DNA of 38,363 bases from Burkholderiales bacterium (lineage in GTDB: Bacteria; Pseudomonadota; Gammaproteobacteria; Burkholderiales; Burkholderiaceae): positions 1 through 38,363 of the forward strand of contig JAJTAZ010000014.1 of NCBI GenBank assembly GCA_021287185.1, given 5' to 3'. The notes below the pieces were generated by a model that ran no database searches, had not been told where the DNA came from, and saw only the letters and a list, made by a program, of their open reading frames with translations. A program made the position numbers and the translations under genes. Positions 29,839-38,363 of the stretch are shown here, one piece after another (position 1 is the stretch's first letter; each line of letters opens with the position of its first letter).

Positions 29839-31857
29839 TTAGGCAATTTGCGCCTGCACTGCCTCAACCACTTTGTCTGCAGTGATGCCGAAATACGCGT
29901 ACAGGTCTTTGGCAGGTGCGGATTCTCCAAAAGTCCTCATACCGATAATCGCACCACGACCCACGTATTTGTGCCAAAAGTCAGGTTGCGCGGCTTCAAT
30001 GGCAACCGCCGTGAGGTTCGCTGGCAATACGCTGTCTTGATACACCTTGTCTTGGCGGTCAAATGCAGAGGTACACGGCATGGAGACCACGCGGGTGGGG
30101 ATACCTTTATCTGCCAGTTGTTTTTGCGCGTTCAAAGCGATTTCGACTTCTGAACCCGTTGCGATAATGACGGCTTTGGGTGCGTCCATATCGGATAAGA
30201 CATAGCCGCCTTTGGCAATCAATGTTGTTTGCTCTAATTTGGTTACAGCAGGCAGATTTTGTCGTGACAGAATCAATGCAGATGGGCCATCGGCGCGTAA
30301 AATGGACTCGCCCCAAGCCACTGCGGTTTCCAAGCCATCGGCTGGACGCCACACATCAAGGTTAGGAATGATGCGCAGACTGGGTACGTGTTCAATGCTT
30401 TGGTGGGTTGGACCATCTTCACCCAAGCCAATCGAATCGTGGGTAAAGACATGAATCACACGTTGTTTCATCAATGCCGCCATGCGAATCGCATTGCGCG
30501 AGTAGTCACAGAAAGTCAGGAATGTGCCGCCGTAAGGCAGGTAACCGCCGTGCAGTGCCATGCCGTTCATCATCGCTGCCATGCCGAACTCACGCACGCC
30601 GTAGGACAAATGATTGCCCCATTCGTTCGGCTTGTTGCGCACGCAGCCTTTGAAATTGGTCAGGTTAGAGCCTGTTAAATCGGCTGAACCGCCGAAAAAT
30701 TCAGGTAACAACGGTGCAAGCGCGTCCAAAGCATTTTGACTGGCTTTGCGTGTGGCGACTGGGTCGGTTTTTTGTGCGATCTGCGCATACACTTCAGACA
30801 ATTTTTCAGCAAAGTTTGCAGGCAGTTGTTTATTGCTACGACGGATAAATTCCGCAGCCAATTCAGGGTGTGCACTCTGGTACGCGGCGAATGTGTCGTT
30901 CCATGCGGATTCCAATTGCGCACCTTTGGCGGTCGCATCCCATGCGGCTTTGATGTCCTCAGGAATCACGAATGGCTCAGCCGTCCAATTCAATGCCTTG
31001 CGTGTGGCAGCGATTTCGTCCGCGCCGAGTGCCGCGCCGTGCACGTCGTGCGTGCCTTGTTTGTTCGGTGCGCCTTTGCCAATAACGGTTTTACAGCAAA
31101 TGAGTGTGGGTTTACCATTGGCTTGAACGGCTTGTGCTTTGGCCGCGGTAATCGCTTGATCAATCGCCACCACATCATGCCCATCGACCCCCGCAATCAC
31201 GTTCCAGCCATACGCGGCGAAACGAGCAGGCGTGTCGTCACTGAACCAGTCTTCAACATGACCGTCAATCGAGATGCCGTTGTCATCCCAAAAGGCGATG
31301 AGTTTCGAGGTTTTGAGTGTGCCCGCCAATGCGCAGGCTTCGTGGCTCACGCCTTCCATCATACAACCATCACCCATGAATACATAGGTGAAGTGATCCA
31401 CGATGTCCAAGCCGTCTTGATTGAACTCTTGCGCCAATAATTTTTCAGACAATGCCATACCGACTGCATTGGCAATGCCTTGGCCGAGTGGGCCAGTGGT
31501 GGTTTCCACACCTGCAGTGTAGCCAAACTCAGGATGACCAGGGGTTTTGCTGTGCAGTTGGCGGAATTTTTTAATTTCCTCCATTGGCAAGTCGTAACCC
31601 GTGAGGTGCAACAATGAATAAATCAACATGGAGCCATGACCGTTGGACAACACAAAGCGATCGCGGTTCGCCCAATGGGGATTTTTTGGGTTGTGCGACA
31701 GATGCGTACCCCACAGAACTTGGGCGATTTCCGCCATGCCCATCGGTGCACCGGGGTGGCCAGATTTGGCTTTTTCAACGGCATCAATCGACAAAACGCG
31801 AATCGCGTTCGCCATATTGCGGGTCATTTCAGGGGTTGTGCTTGCATTTGTGGTCAT
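29839..31857 (-). CDS. tkt: Transketolase (cbbT)
   Basis: Thiamine-diphosphate enzyme that moves two-carbon units among sugar phosphates, in the Calvin cycle and the pentose phosphate pathway. From the ATG at 31857 it is 672 aa, the usual size. [12 protein letters not shown] (31-42), [14 protein letters not shown] (about 160-173) and the [10 protein letters not shown] segment define the TPP half; the middle domain has [15 protein letters not shown] and a C-terminal domain follows. A longer frame to 31896 lacks a better ribosome site. It lies between prkB and gapA in the cbb operon, with a hairpin in the 97-base gap to prkB. Confidence 0.95.
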   Translation of the reverse strand: MTTNASTTPEMTRNMANAIRVLSIDAVEKAKSGHPGAPMGMAEIAQVLWGTHLSHNPKNPHWANRDRFVLSNGHGSMLIYSLLHLTGYDLPMEEIKKFRQLHSKTPGHPEFGYTAGVETTTGPLGQGIANAVGMALSEKLLAQEFNQDGLDIVDHFTYVFMGDGCMMEGVSHEACALAGTLKTSKLIAFWDDNGISIDGHVEDWFSDDTPARFAAYGWNVIAGVDGHDVVAIDQAITAAKAQAVQANGKPTLICCKTVIGKGAPNKQGTHDVHGAALGADEIAATRKALNWTAEPFVIPEDIKAAWDATAKGAQLESAWNDTFAAYQSAHPELAAEFIRRSNKQLPANFAEKLSEVYAQIAQKTDPVATRKASQNALDALAPLLPEFFGGSADLTGSNLTNFKGCVRNKPNEWGNHLSYGVREFGMAAMMNGMALHGGYLPYGGTFLTFCDYSRNAIRMAALMKQRVIHVFTHDSIGLGEDGPTHQSIEHVPSLRIIPNLDVWRPADGLETAVAWGESILRADGPSALILSRQNLPAVTKLEQTTLIAKGGYVLSDMDAPKAVIIATGSEVEIALNAQKQLADKGIPTRVVSMPCTSAFDRQDKVYQDSVLPANLTAVAIEAAQPDFWHKYVGRGAIIGMRTFGESAPAKDLYAYFGITADKVVEAVQAQIA

Positions 31858-31895
31858 GGTGGACTCTCTTGGTTGGTGTAAATGGCGTGGATTCA

Positions 31896-31921
31896 ATGGG
31901 GTCGAAATTTTGAGACCCTAT
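31896..31921 (-). other. Intercistronic hairpin between prkB and tkt
   Basis: ATGGGGTC 31896-31903 pairs with GACCCTAT 31914-31921 (one G-T wobble) around ten bases. No T-run follows on the - strand, so it is more like an mRNA processing or stability element than a terminator. Confidence 0.35.
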
Positions 31922-31954
31922 TGATTGCATTCGATGAACAATAAAAACGCGATT

Positions 31955-32830
31955 TTACAGCAGTCGCTTGCGTTTTTCCATCATGCGCCAGATAAATGGC
32001 GTAAATATTAACTGCATCGCCAATTCCATTTTGCCCCCTGGAACCACAATCGTATTGGCGCGTGACATGAATGAATCGTGAATCATATTGAGTAGATACT
32101 GAAAGTCGATGCCTTTGGGTTGCGCAAAGCGAATCACGACAAAACTCTCATCAGCGGCGGGGATGTCGCGCGCGATGAACGGGTTGCTGGTATCGACACA
32201 GGGCACACGTTGGAAATTCACGTGGGTGTGGGTAAATTGCGGACAAATCACATTCACATAATCGGGCATACGGCGCAAAATTGTGTCGGTGACCGCTTCG
32301 GTCGAATAGCCTCGTTGTGATTTATCGCGCCATAATTTTTGTATCCATTCCAAATTGATGACAGGTACCACACCAATCAGCAAATCGGGGTATTGGGCGA
32401 TATTGACTTCGTCATTGACCACCGCGCCGTGCAAGCCTTCATAAAACAATAAATCGGTATTTGCAGGGATGTCTTCCCAAGGCGTGAAAGTACCTGAGGG
32501 CCGATTGTAGGGAGCGGCTTCTTCATCATTGTGCAGGTAGAGGCGGCGTTTGCCCGTGCCTGTTTCGCCATAGGTTTTAAACAGGTGTTCGAGTTCAGGC
32601 AGTAAATTGTTTTCCGCGCCAAAGTGCGAAAAATGTTGATTGCCCAAGGCTTCCGCTTCAACTGCTTTGGCGCGCATTTCAATGCGGTCATAACGGTGCA
32701 TGCTGTCGCCCTCAATGATGGCGGCATGGAGTTTTTCACGACGAAAGATGTTGTTGAAAGTGCGCGTGACCGATGATGTGCCCGCACCTGATGAACCTGT
32801 GATGGCGATGATGGGGTGACGTTCTGACAT
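31955..32830 (-). CDS. prkB: Phosphoribulokinase (cbbP)
   Basis: Class I bacterial phosphoribulokinase, making ribulose 1,5-bisphosphate from ribulose 5-phosphate and ATP, a step dedicated to the Calvin cycle. The 291 aa match proteobacterial CbbP. The P-loop is GSSGAGTSS (12-20). Further features are EGDSMHRYDR (about 40-49), RPSGTFTPWEDIP, the DE-type acidic residues of LLFYEGLHGAV and the C-terminal VPGGKMELAMQLIFTP. AAGGAG precedes the ATG. Its product is a dead end without Rubisco, which is not encoded in this window. Confidence 0.95.
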   Translation of the reverse strand: MSERHPIIAITGSSGAGTSSVTRTFNNIFRREKLHAAIIEGDSMHRYDRIEMRAKAVEAEALGNQHFSHFGAENNLLPELEHLFKTYGETGTGKRRLYLHNDEEAAPYNRPSGTFTPWEDIPANTDLLFYEGLHGAVVNDEVNIAQYPDLLIGVVPVINLEWIQKLWRDKSQRGYSTEAVTDTILRRMPDYVNVICPQFTHTHVNFQRVPCVDTSNPFIARDIPAADESFVVIRFAQPKGIDFQYLLNMIHDSFMSRANTIVVPGGKMELAMQLIFTPFIWRMMEKRKRLL

Positions 32831-32941
32831 GATGTACTCCTTGGTTGATGATGCAACTGGGTATGGGGAATCACTGTGGTGAACCCAAAATTTGTGACCA
32901 ATTAAATGGTGGCTATGGCGCGTAAACTGAGGGTGATTGCC

Positions 32942-34042
32942 TCAATCTCTAAATAGGCTGCGTTCAGCAAATAAAGGGTTGATGTCGTCTTTTTTCGGCA
33001 CGGGTTCAGCATGGTAACGCTCGATGCGTTCCACTTCGTTTTTTGAACCAAATACAAAACCAATCCGTTGGTGTAACCCAGTGGGCTGCACATTGAGTAT
33101 CGGTTCGCTGCCTGTGCTGGCGCGACCACCTGCCTGTTCAATCAAAAATCCCATTGGATTGGCTTCGTAGAGCAAACGCAGGCGACCTGCCATATTTGGG
33201 TCTTTGTTGTCACGAGGGTAGAGAAATACGCCACCGCGCATCATGATGCGGTGTGCTTCAGCCACCATAGAAGCAATCCAGCGCATGTTGAAATCGCGTC
33301 CGCGCGCACCTGTTTTGCCTGCCAAACATTCGTCCACATAGCGTTTAATAGGGTATTCCCAAAAACGGCTGTTGGAGGCATTGATGGCAAATTCGTTGGT
33401 GTCCTCAGGGATTTTGATGCTTGGGTGGGTTTGCATGAATTCGCCCACCGTCGGGTCAAGGGTGAAGCCCGATACGCCATTGCCCAAAGTCAGTATGAGC
33501 ATGGTGGTCGGGCCATACAGCGCATAACCTGCCGCCACCTGTTTGACGCCTGGTTGGAAAAAATCCGCTTCAACCAAATCGCGTCCAGACGCAATCGCAT
33601 CTTCTGGTGCACGCAGAATCGAGAAAATACTGCCGATGGAGACGTTGACATCAATATTCGATGAGCCATCCAAGGGGTCAAATACCAATAAATACTTACC
33701 GCGTGGGTATTGAGCGGGAATTTGATAAGGCAACTCTTCTTCTTCGCTCGCCATCCCTGCCAAGTGACCGCCCCATTCGTTTAGGTGAATGAAGTAGTTG
33801 TTGCTCATCACATCGAGTTTTTTTTGCACTTCACCCTGTACATTAATGGTTTTATCACCATCATCTGCCGAGTGATTGCCCAACACACCTGCCAGTTCAC
33901 CAAATGCCACTGTACGCGCAATGGCCTTACAGGCGAGGGCAACATCTAAAATCAAGGCATTGAATTCGCCTTTGGAGTTTGGATAGCGGCGACGCTCTTG
34001 AATCAAATACTGCGTCAGGGTGAGTCTGTGGGTAATGGGCAT
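32942..34042 (-). CDS. fbp: Fructose-1,6-bisphosphatase class I (cbbF)
   Basis: Dephosphorylates fructose 1,6-bisphosphate (and, in Calvin cycle operons, probably sedoheptulose 1,7-bisphosphate, though class I enzymes vary in this). At 366 aa it is the normal class I size, slightly long. Metal-binding features are MASEEEE (97-103), [13 protein letters not shown] (121-133) and [14 protein letters not shown], and the C-terminal [17 protein letters not shown] is diagnostic. The operon gap is 58 bases to rpe and 111 to prkB. The ribosome site is weak. Confidence 0.95.
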   Translation of the reverse strand: MPITHRLTLTQYLIQERRRYPNSKGEFNALILDVALACKAIARTVAFGELAGVLGNHSADDGDKTINVQGEVQKKLDVMSNNYFIHLNEWGGHLAGMASEEEELPYQIPAQYPRGKYLLVFDPLDGSSNIDVNVSIGSIFSILRAPEDAIASGRDLVEADFFQPGVKQVAAGYALYGPTTMLILTLGNGVSGFTLDPTVGEFMQTHPSIKIPEDTNEFAINASNSRFWEYPIKRYVDECLAGKTGARGRDFNMRWIASMVAEAHRIMMRGGVFLYPRDNKDPNMAGRLRLLYEANPMGFLIEQAGGRASTGSEPILNVQPTGLHQRIGFVFGSKNEVERIERYHAEPVPKKDDINPLFAERSLFRD

Positions 34043-34100
34043 AATGTTCTCGATAAAAAAGTTTAACGCGAAGATTATGTCGGTCTATCGGCGCAAATGG

Positions 34101-34811
34101 TTAGCCAACCTGCGCCCGCAAATCCCGCATAATCGTGGTATAGCCACCGTCTGCATCGGGTGCACTAAATACAGCACTGCCAGCCACGCAGACATCCGCG
34201 CCAGCAGAAACTATTTCTTGAATGTTATCGACCTTCACGCCACCATCAACCTCAAGCAAAATGGTTTTGCCTGTGGCAGCGGTATAAGCATCAATTTTTG
34301 CGCGTGCTTCGCGCAACTTGTTCAAAGTTTCGGGGATGAATTTTTGCCCGCCGAAACCAGGATTGACACTCATCAATAACACCACATCCAATTTGTCCAT
34401 CACATGATCCATCAATGAGAGTGGTGTGGCTGGGTTAAATACCAAACCTGCCTTGCAGCCATGCTCAATAATCAATGACAAAGTGCGGTCAACGTGTTTG
34501 GAGGCTTCTGGATGAAAAGTGATGATGTTGGCACCTGCTTTGGCGAACATCGGAATCAGGGCATCCACAGGTTCAACCATCAAATGCACATCAATTGGAA
34601 TCGATACATGTGGACGAATGGCCTCACACACCAAAGGCCCGATGGTTAGATTCGGTACATAGTGGTTGTCCATGACGTCAAAGTGTACCCAGTCTGCACC
34701 AGCAGCCTCGATGGCTTTGACTTCCGCGCCGAGTTTGGCAAAATCCGCCGATAAAATCGAAGGTGCGATGTGTAAGTGTTGGGGTTTGTGTCGAGCAGTC
34801 TGAGTGGTCAT
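34101..34811 (-). CDS. rpe: Ribulose-phosphate 3-epimerase (cbbE)
   Basis: TIM-barrel enzyme interconverting ribulose 5-phosphate and xylulose 5-phosphate, needed to feed phosphoribulokinase. From the ATG at 34811 it is 236 aa. It has [14 protein letters not shown] (15-28), the metal ligands in [14 protein letters not shown] (41-54), [14 protein letters not shown] and [15 protein letters not shown] six bases before 34811 supports this start. The in-frame ATG at 34823 overlaps the cbbY stop (TAATG) and would add four residues. It is tightly coupled to cbbY. Confidence 0.94.
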   Translation of the reverse strand: MTTQTARHKPQHLHIAPSILSADFAKLGAEVKAIEAAGADWVHFDVMDNHYVPNLTIGPLVCEAIRPHVSIPIDVHLMVEPVDALIPMFAKAGANIITFHPEASKHVDRTLSLIIEHGCKAGLVFNPATPLSLMDHVMDKLDVVLLMSVNPGFGGQKFIPETLNKLREARAKIDAYTAATGKTILLEVDGGVKVDNIQEIVSAGADVCVAGSAVFSAPDADGGYTTIMRDLRAQVG

Positions 34812-34822
34812 TGGTTTCTCCA

Positions 34823-35614
34823 TTAGAAAAATTGATCGATGTAGCGTCGATGCCAGAATTGTAAAACAGGCAAATCAACCACATCAATGGTATCACTTGA
34901 TTCAGGGCGAATTCGTTGGGGCAGCACTTGCCCAAAATCACCCAAACCAGATACCACCTCTACTGCGCCCGAAAAATCTTGCCCCGCGGTAAACGCGGTC
35001 GGCGTAATCAATGTTGGAATACCCGCCGATAAAGCGGCAGTCAAACCATTGTATGAATCTTCAAAAGCCAAACATTGGGTTGGCTCCAGTGCAATTGCAT
35101 TCAAAACCTGCAAATAAACCTGTGGATTGGGTTTTTTAAACGGTGCTGTTTCAGCATCGCCAATAAAACGAAAAACCTGTTTCCAATTTGCCCCCAAATG
35201 TGGGCGCAACAGCACATCAATATTTGCAGGCGTGGTTGTGGTTGCAATCGCCAACACCCAATTTTTCGCTTGAGCCTCGCGGATGATGCGCAAGATTCCT
35301 GAGCGCAAAGGCAGGACACCTGATTGCATCAAGTCTTCGTAAGCCTTTGTTTTTAAAGCGTGAATATAATCAATGAACTTAATTGCATCCTCGTTCAGGA
35401 TGAATTTTTCATCAACTTCGCGCCAGTGCTGCATGATACGCTCTTTGCCACCCGATACCGCCAACAACTTCAGATAATTTTCTTCGCTCCAATGCCAATC
35501 AATGCCTGCTTGAGCAAACGCTTGATTAAACGCTTGCAGATGCACACTTTCGGTGTCGGCGAGTGTGCCATCGACATCGAAAATCAAAGCAGAGAGTTGG
35601 TTCTTCACAGACAT
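34823..35614 (-). CDS. cbbY: CbbY-type HAD phosphatase
   Basis: A haloacid-dehalogenase-fold phosphatase of 263 aa. It shows HAD motif [13 protein letters not shown], motif [11 protein letters not shown], motif III Lys in FKKPNPQVY and motif IV FEDSYNG, with an alpha-helical C1 cap. CbbY in Rhodobacter dephosphorylates xylulose 1,5-bisphosphate, an inhibitory by-product of Rubisco; this is family knowledge, not visible in the sequence. It is first in the operon, transcribed away from cbbR, where cbbL would normally be. The ATG at 35614 is preferred over a GTG at 35626; the ribosome site is weak. Confidence 0.85.
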   Translation of the reverse strand: MSVKNQLSALIFDVDGTLADTESVHLQAFNQAFAQAGIDWHWSEENYLKLLAVSGGKERIMQHWREVDEKFILNEDAIKFIDYIHALKTKAYEDLMQSGVLPLRSGILRIIREAQAKNWVLAIATTTTPANIDVLLRPHLGANWKQVFRFIGDAETAPFKKPNPQVYLQVLNAIALEPTQCLAFEDSYNGLTAALSAGIPTLITPTAFTAGQDFSGAVEVVSGLGDFGQVLPQRIRPESSDTIDVVDLPVLQFWHRRYIDQFF

Positions 35615-35834
35615 GATTTCATCCACAGTTGGAAAGAAAAACAGATTGGTTCACACTGTACTGGAATTAAATACATAAATTCAATTAACATATATTAAAA
35701 ATAACATAAATAAAATTGATATATATGGGCTCGCACAAGGGTTTAATATATAAATTATTTTTTGATTTAAAAATAAAAAATTAAAATTTTCTTATGTAAA
35801 TTGCCGTTTAACTGTTTAATAAAGGAGACCCACC
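35615..35834. promoter_or_regulatory. cbbR-cbbY divergent control region
   Basis: A strongly AT-rich gap of 220 bases carries the promoters of both directions. Two LysR-type T-N11-A dyads stand out: TTAACATATATTAA (35685-35698) and TTTAATATATAAA (35742-35754), about 56 bases centre to centre. CbbR proteins bind such sites in the cbbR-cbb gap and switch on the operon. The assignment is inference, as AT-rich DNA gives such dyads by chance. No Rubisco coding sequence or remnant is visible. Confidence 0.45.
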
Positions 35835-36746
35835 ATGCCCAATTACACGCTGCGTCAACTCAAAACTTTTTTTGAAGTGGCAAAACTTGAGTCTGTATCC
35901 AAAGCAGCTGAAAAATTATTTATTACGCAGCCCGCAGTATCCATGCAATTGCGGCAGTTGGAGGATGAGTTTGGGATTGCCTTATTTGAAAGTGTCGGGC
36001 GCAATATTCGCCTGACCAATGCAGGGCGTGATTTTATGACGCAAGCCGCTCAAGTGATTGCCTCACTCAAAGATTTAGAAGCAGTCATGGCTGAGCACGT
36101 CGGTATGAAACGTGGTCAAATTGATTTGGGTGTGGTTAGCACGAGCAAATATTTTATTCCCATGCTGTTGGTGCAGTTTAATAAGTTGTTTCCGAATATT
36201 GATGTGACCTTGCACATCGATAATAAAGAAAATATTTTTGGCATGGTTGAGCGTAATGAAGTTGATTTGGCAATTTCAGGTCGTATTCCACCTGAGTTGG
36301 ATTATGTGGGTGAAGTTTTTGCAAGCAATCCGCAAGCCTTCGTGTGTGCGCCCACCCATCCGCTGTCGCGCAAGAAGAACATTACTTTCGATATGCTCAG
36401 TGAGCATAAAATGGTGGTGCGCGAACGCGGTTCGGGCACACGGGCGGCGATGGAAAAGTGTTTCAAAGACCACAACGCTACAATGAGTGTGCTCATGGAA
36501 ATGCCCAGTAACGAGACGATTAAGCAAGCGGTGATGGCAAATATGGGCTTGAGTTTTCTCTCAACACGGACATTAAGGCACGAGTTGGCATCGGGTCATA
36601 TGGTGGTCATGGATGTGGTGGATACACCGATACAGGGACAGTGGCAAGTGGTTCATTTAAGAAATAAAAAACTTTCACCCACGCTCAAGGCGTTCAAACA
36701 GTTTTTAATTGAGCAAGGTGAAGCATTGATCAATACGTGGGCGTAA
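35835..36746 (+). CDS. cbbR: LysR-type transcriptional regulator CbbR
   Basis: A 303-aa LysR-family activator. The winged helix-turn-helix is at about residues 5-63 (AAEKLFITQPAVSMQLRQLE), followed by a linker helix and a periplasmic-binding-like effector domain (about 92-298) with RGQIDLGVVSTSKYFIPML and GLSFLSTRTLRHEL. This profile and the divergent cbb operon identify CbbR, which senses Calvin cycle or nucleotide metabolites in other bacteria. AAAGGAG stands just before the ATG. Its stop is 19 bases from the stop of the convergent kinase gene, leaving no room for an ordinary terminator. Confidence 0.92.
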   Translation: MPNYTLRQLKTFFEVAKLESVSKAAEKLFITQPAVSMQLRQLEDEFGIALFESVGRNIRLTNAGRDFMTQAAQVIASLKDLEAVMAEHVGMKRGQIDLGVVSTSKYFIPMLLVQFNKLFPNIDVTLHIDNKENIFGMVERNEVDLAISGRIPPELDYVGEVFASNPQAFVCAPTHPLSRKKNITFDMLSEHKMVVRERGSGTRAAMEKCFKDHNATMSVLMEMPSNETIKQAVMANMGLSFLSTRTLRHELASGHMVVMDVVDTPIQGQWQVVHLRNKKLSPTLKAFKQFLIEQGEALINTWA

Positions 36747-36765
36747 TGTGTACTTTTGAATGATT

Positions 36766-37599
36766 TTATGCGCCAGAAGATGCATTCATTAAATTATTGA
36801 GGTAGGAACGCAAGCGGTTGGGGCGCACAGGTTTGTACAAAATATTAATCTGTTCAGAACGTGTGAGTTCATGTAGATCACCTGTGGTATCACCGGTAAT
36901 CAGCACGCTTTTATAAGATAAATGTGGCAGTTGTTTGCGTGCAGTACGCAGGATTTCCAACCCTGTTTCATGCGCAACACCCAAGTGAAAATCGGTGATG
37001 ATGAGGTCAAAAGCCCCATGCTCCTTTACATGTTGGCTGATTTGGTTGGAATCTTTGAGCACATACACCTGCATACCCCAAGAATCAAGGAGTGCGCTCA
37101 ACGCATTGGCGATTAAATCATTGTCCTCGAAAACCAACGCACTTTTACCTTGCAGATTATTGTTTTGAGTTTCATTGAAGTCATAGTTTTCAGTAATATG
37201 GATTTGGCTGAGCGGGGTCAATGATAGAGAAAAAGCGGTACCTCGTCCAATCACAGACTTTAAATCAATATGGTTGTGCAGTAAGTTGGCCATTCTCAGC
37301 GCGATGGATAAGCCCAAACCGACGCCGCCAGTGACTCGCTGTTTGGCATAATCCAAGCGCATGTATTCTTGAAAAATCGACTCGGACTGGCTTGGGTCTA
37401 TCCCGATGCCAGTGTCGTAAACGCACAATCGTGATTGCGGGTGACCGTGGCGAACACCCACCAAAACGCCGCCTTTTTCAGTATAGCGGATGGCATTGGA
37501 GACAAAATTACTGAGGATGCTGAACAACATACCAGGGTCAGATTCAATCCATATTTTACTGGGGACAAACCGCAGATCAATGCCTTTGGTATTTGCCAT
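36766..37599 (-). CDS. Hybrid histidine kinase, 5'-truncated by an IS element
   Basis: The remaining 277 aa hold a GHKL ATPase domain followed by a receiver domain. N-box Asn31/Asn35 are in NFVSNAIRYT, G1 is DTGIG (62-66) and G2 GVGLG (92-96). The receiver (about 152-275) has EDND (158-161), phospho-acceptor Asp203 in IITDFHLG, Thr235 and Lys256. No HisKA/H-box or sensor region is present. The frame continues open upstream of the first ATG as LQIEYES up to base 37616, which reads as kinase sequence, and then enters IS DNA and stops (TAG). The gene is therefore interrupted, and its start here is only the first ATG. It is convergent with cbbR. It may be a pseudogene or make a histidine-less fragment. 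Confidence 0.85.
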   Translation of the reverse strand: MANTKGIDLRFVPSKIWIESDPGMLFSILSNFVSNAIRYTEKGGVLVGVRHGHPQSRLCVYDTGIGIDPSQSESIFQEYMRLDYAKQRVTGGVGLGLSIALRMANLLHNHIDLKSVIGRGTAFSLSLTPLSQIHITENYDFNETQNNNLQGKSALVFEDNDLIANALSALLDSWGMQVYVLKDSNQISQHVKEHGAFDLIITDFHLGVAHETGLEILRTARKQLPHLSYKSVLITGDTTGDLHELTRSEQINILYKPVRPNRLRSYLNNLMNASSGA

Positions 37600-37692
37600 G
37601 GATTCATATTCAATTTGTAGGCGGGGTAATACCCCCTAAAAAAGCCAGCACCTAAAAGTAGAACCCTTTAAACTAACCCAAAGGAGTTTTAC

Positions 37693-37956
37693 ATGAAAGT
37701 ATCCAAATTCAGCGACAGCCAAATCGCCAGCATTCTAAAACAAGCCGAGTCAGGCGTACCCGTACCCGCACTGTGTCGTGAGCATGGCATCAGCAGTGCC
37801 ACCTTCTACAAATGGCGCAGCAAATACGCAGGCATGGACGCAAACCTCATGAGCCGCCTCAAAGCCTTAGAAGCCGAGAACACGCGCCTGAAAAAACTCT
37901 ATGCCGAATCCCAGCTGCACACCGACATCCTCAAGGAGTGCCTTGCAAAAAAGTAA
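37693..37956 (+). CDS. IS3-family transposase OrfA (helix-turn-helix)
   Basis: An 87-aa protein with the InsE/transposase_8 HTH: FSDSQIASILKQAESG, CREHGISSATFYKWRSKYAG (29-48). A leucine-zipper-like helix follows (LKALEAENTRLKKLYAE, about 56-72). It binds the IS ends and, through -1 frameshifting, forms the N-terminus of the OrfAB transposase. AAAGGAG lies seven bases before the ATG. The stop at 37954-37956 directly follows the slippery A6G run. Confidence 0.92.
   Translation: MKVSKFSDSQIASILKQAESGVPVPALCREHGISSATFYKWRSKYAGMDANLMSRLKALEAENTRLKKLYAESQLHTDILKECLAKK
37947..37953 (+). other. Programmed -1 frameshift heptamer A AAA AAG
   Basis: AAAAAAG is in the right phase for the orfA frame (A AAA AAG), immediately before the orfA stop codon. 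A -1 slip leads into the open orfB frame from base 37953. This is the standard mechanism of IS3-family OrfAB production. Confidence 0.8.
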
Positions 37957-38363
37957 GCGCGTCATCTCGTAAAGAGATGGCGCAACAACTGCACAACGAT
38001 AAAAACATCAGCATCCGTGCGTCCTGCGAACTCATGAGTATCTCAGAAAAACGCTTTCGCCACATCCCAACGCGCGCGCAAGCCAACGCCATGATAGCCG
38101 CTAAACTGATCGAGTTGACCACCACCAAAGGACAAAACACATGGGGCTTTCGATTATGCTACCTGCACATCCGCAACGTCTTGGGCTGGAAATACAACCA
38201 CAAACGCATCTACCGCATTTACTGCAAACTCGGGCTCAACTTGCGCCTGATTCCCAACAAACGCCTTGACCGAGAAACACCGCAACCACTCGAAGTGCCC
38301 GACGCAATGGATGTGACGTGGTCAATCGACTTCACCCACGACAACCTCGAGGATGGGCGCAGC
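37953..38363 (+). CDS. IS3-family transposase OrfB (partial, cut by window end)
   Basis: The -1 frame is open from the slippery site to the window end (137 codons). It reads VSASSRKEMAQQLHNDKNIS and includes a helical segment (KRFRHIPTRAQANAMIAAKL), the GQNTWGFRLCYLHIRNVLG region, NLRLIPNKRLDRETPQPLEV and the first catalytic Asp in TWSIDFTHDNLEDGR. The other two acidic residues of the DDE triad are outside the window. An ATG at 37977 could be an internal start, but fusion by frameshift is the usual route. Confidence 0.85.

Larger units (their letters stand above)
37616..38363 (+). mobile_element. IS3-family insertion sequence (partial, right end outside window)
   Basis: The kinase frame ends at about 37616, where a sequence starting TGTAGGCGGGGTAATACCCC begins; a TG start is typical of IS3 family ends. 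Two overlapping frames, orfA (HTH) and orfB (DDE integrase), follow with a slippery heptamer at the junction. They resemble the IS3-family group containing IS407. The exact left end and target duplication cannot be fixed because the right end is beyond the window. Confidence 0.85.

Noticed and set aside
30736-31440. A 234-codon frame antisense to tkt
   Set aside because: It is fully covered by the clear transketolase gene and has the same shadow composition; no recognisable motif.
37931-38140. A 69-codon frame antisense to the transposase orfB
   Set aside because: The + strand -1 frame reads as a clear IS3-family OrfB, so the antisense frame is a shadow.

Overview
The window looks like a chromosomal segment of a betaproteobacterium, most likely Burkholderiales, with moderate GC for that group. 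The reasons are the sdhE-gltA-sucA-sucB-lpdA order, a candidate sucA-type leader RNA before sucA, the fimT-pilV-pilW-pilX-pilE minor pilin order, and a cbbR-controlled Calvin cycle operon of the Cupriavidus type. No species is claimed. I saw no rRNA, tRNA or CRISPR array.

Layout. (1) 1-9110: TCA cycle block on the + strand: sdhE, gltA, a 449-base leader region, sucA and sucB (E1 and E2 of 2-oxoglutarate dehydrogenase), an M24 peptidase-like gene, then lpdA (E3). Two copies of a palindromic dispersed repeat lie inside this block. (2) 9134-13557: a thioesterase (-), purB, cytochrome b561, corC and a DUF1304 membrane protein. (3) 13723-16578: gabT-gabD on the - strand, for GABA catabolism into succinate. 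(4) 16798-19746: five type IV prepilin-like genes, with no pilY1. (5) 19723-28661: a mutarotase (-, overlapping pilE tail to tail), polA, purL and a CinA-type molybdopterin-binding-domain protein. (6) 28702-36746: a Calvin-Benson-Bassham operon on the - strand, transcribed cbbY-rpe-fbp-prk-tkt-gap, with cbbR divergent. (7) 36766-38363: a hybrid histidine kinase cut off at its 5' side by an IS3-family element that runs off the window end.

How the parts work together. A full 2-oxoglutarate dehydrogenase and a GABA shunt point to heterotrophic metabolism. The cbb operon supplies ribulose-1,5-bisphosphate regeneration. Rubisco genes (cbbL, cbbS) and cbbX, which usually sit between cbbR and cbbY, are absent here: only about 220 AT-rich bases separate cbbR from cbbY. 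Either Rubisco is elsewhere in the genome or it has been lost. The kinase next to cbbR has lost its sensor and histidine-containing part to the IS insertion.

The observations most worth follow-up are the Rubisco-less cbb operon with its broken neighbour kinase, the structured sucA leader, the palindromic repeats inside the odh locus, the M24 gene splitting that locus, and the pilY1-less pilin cluster with an unusually long FimT leader.
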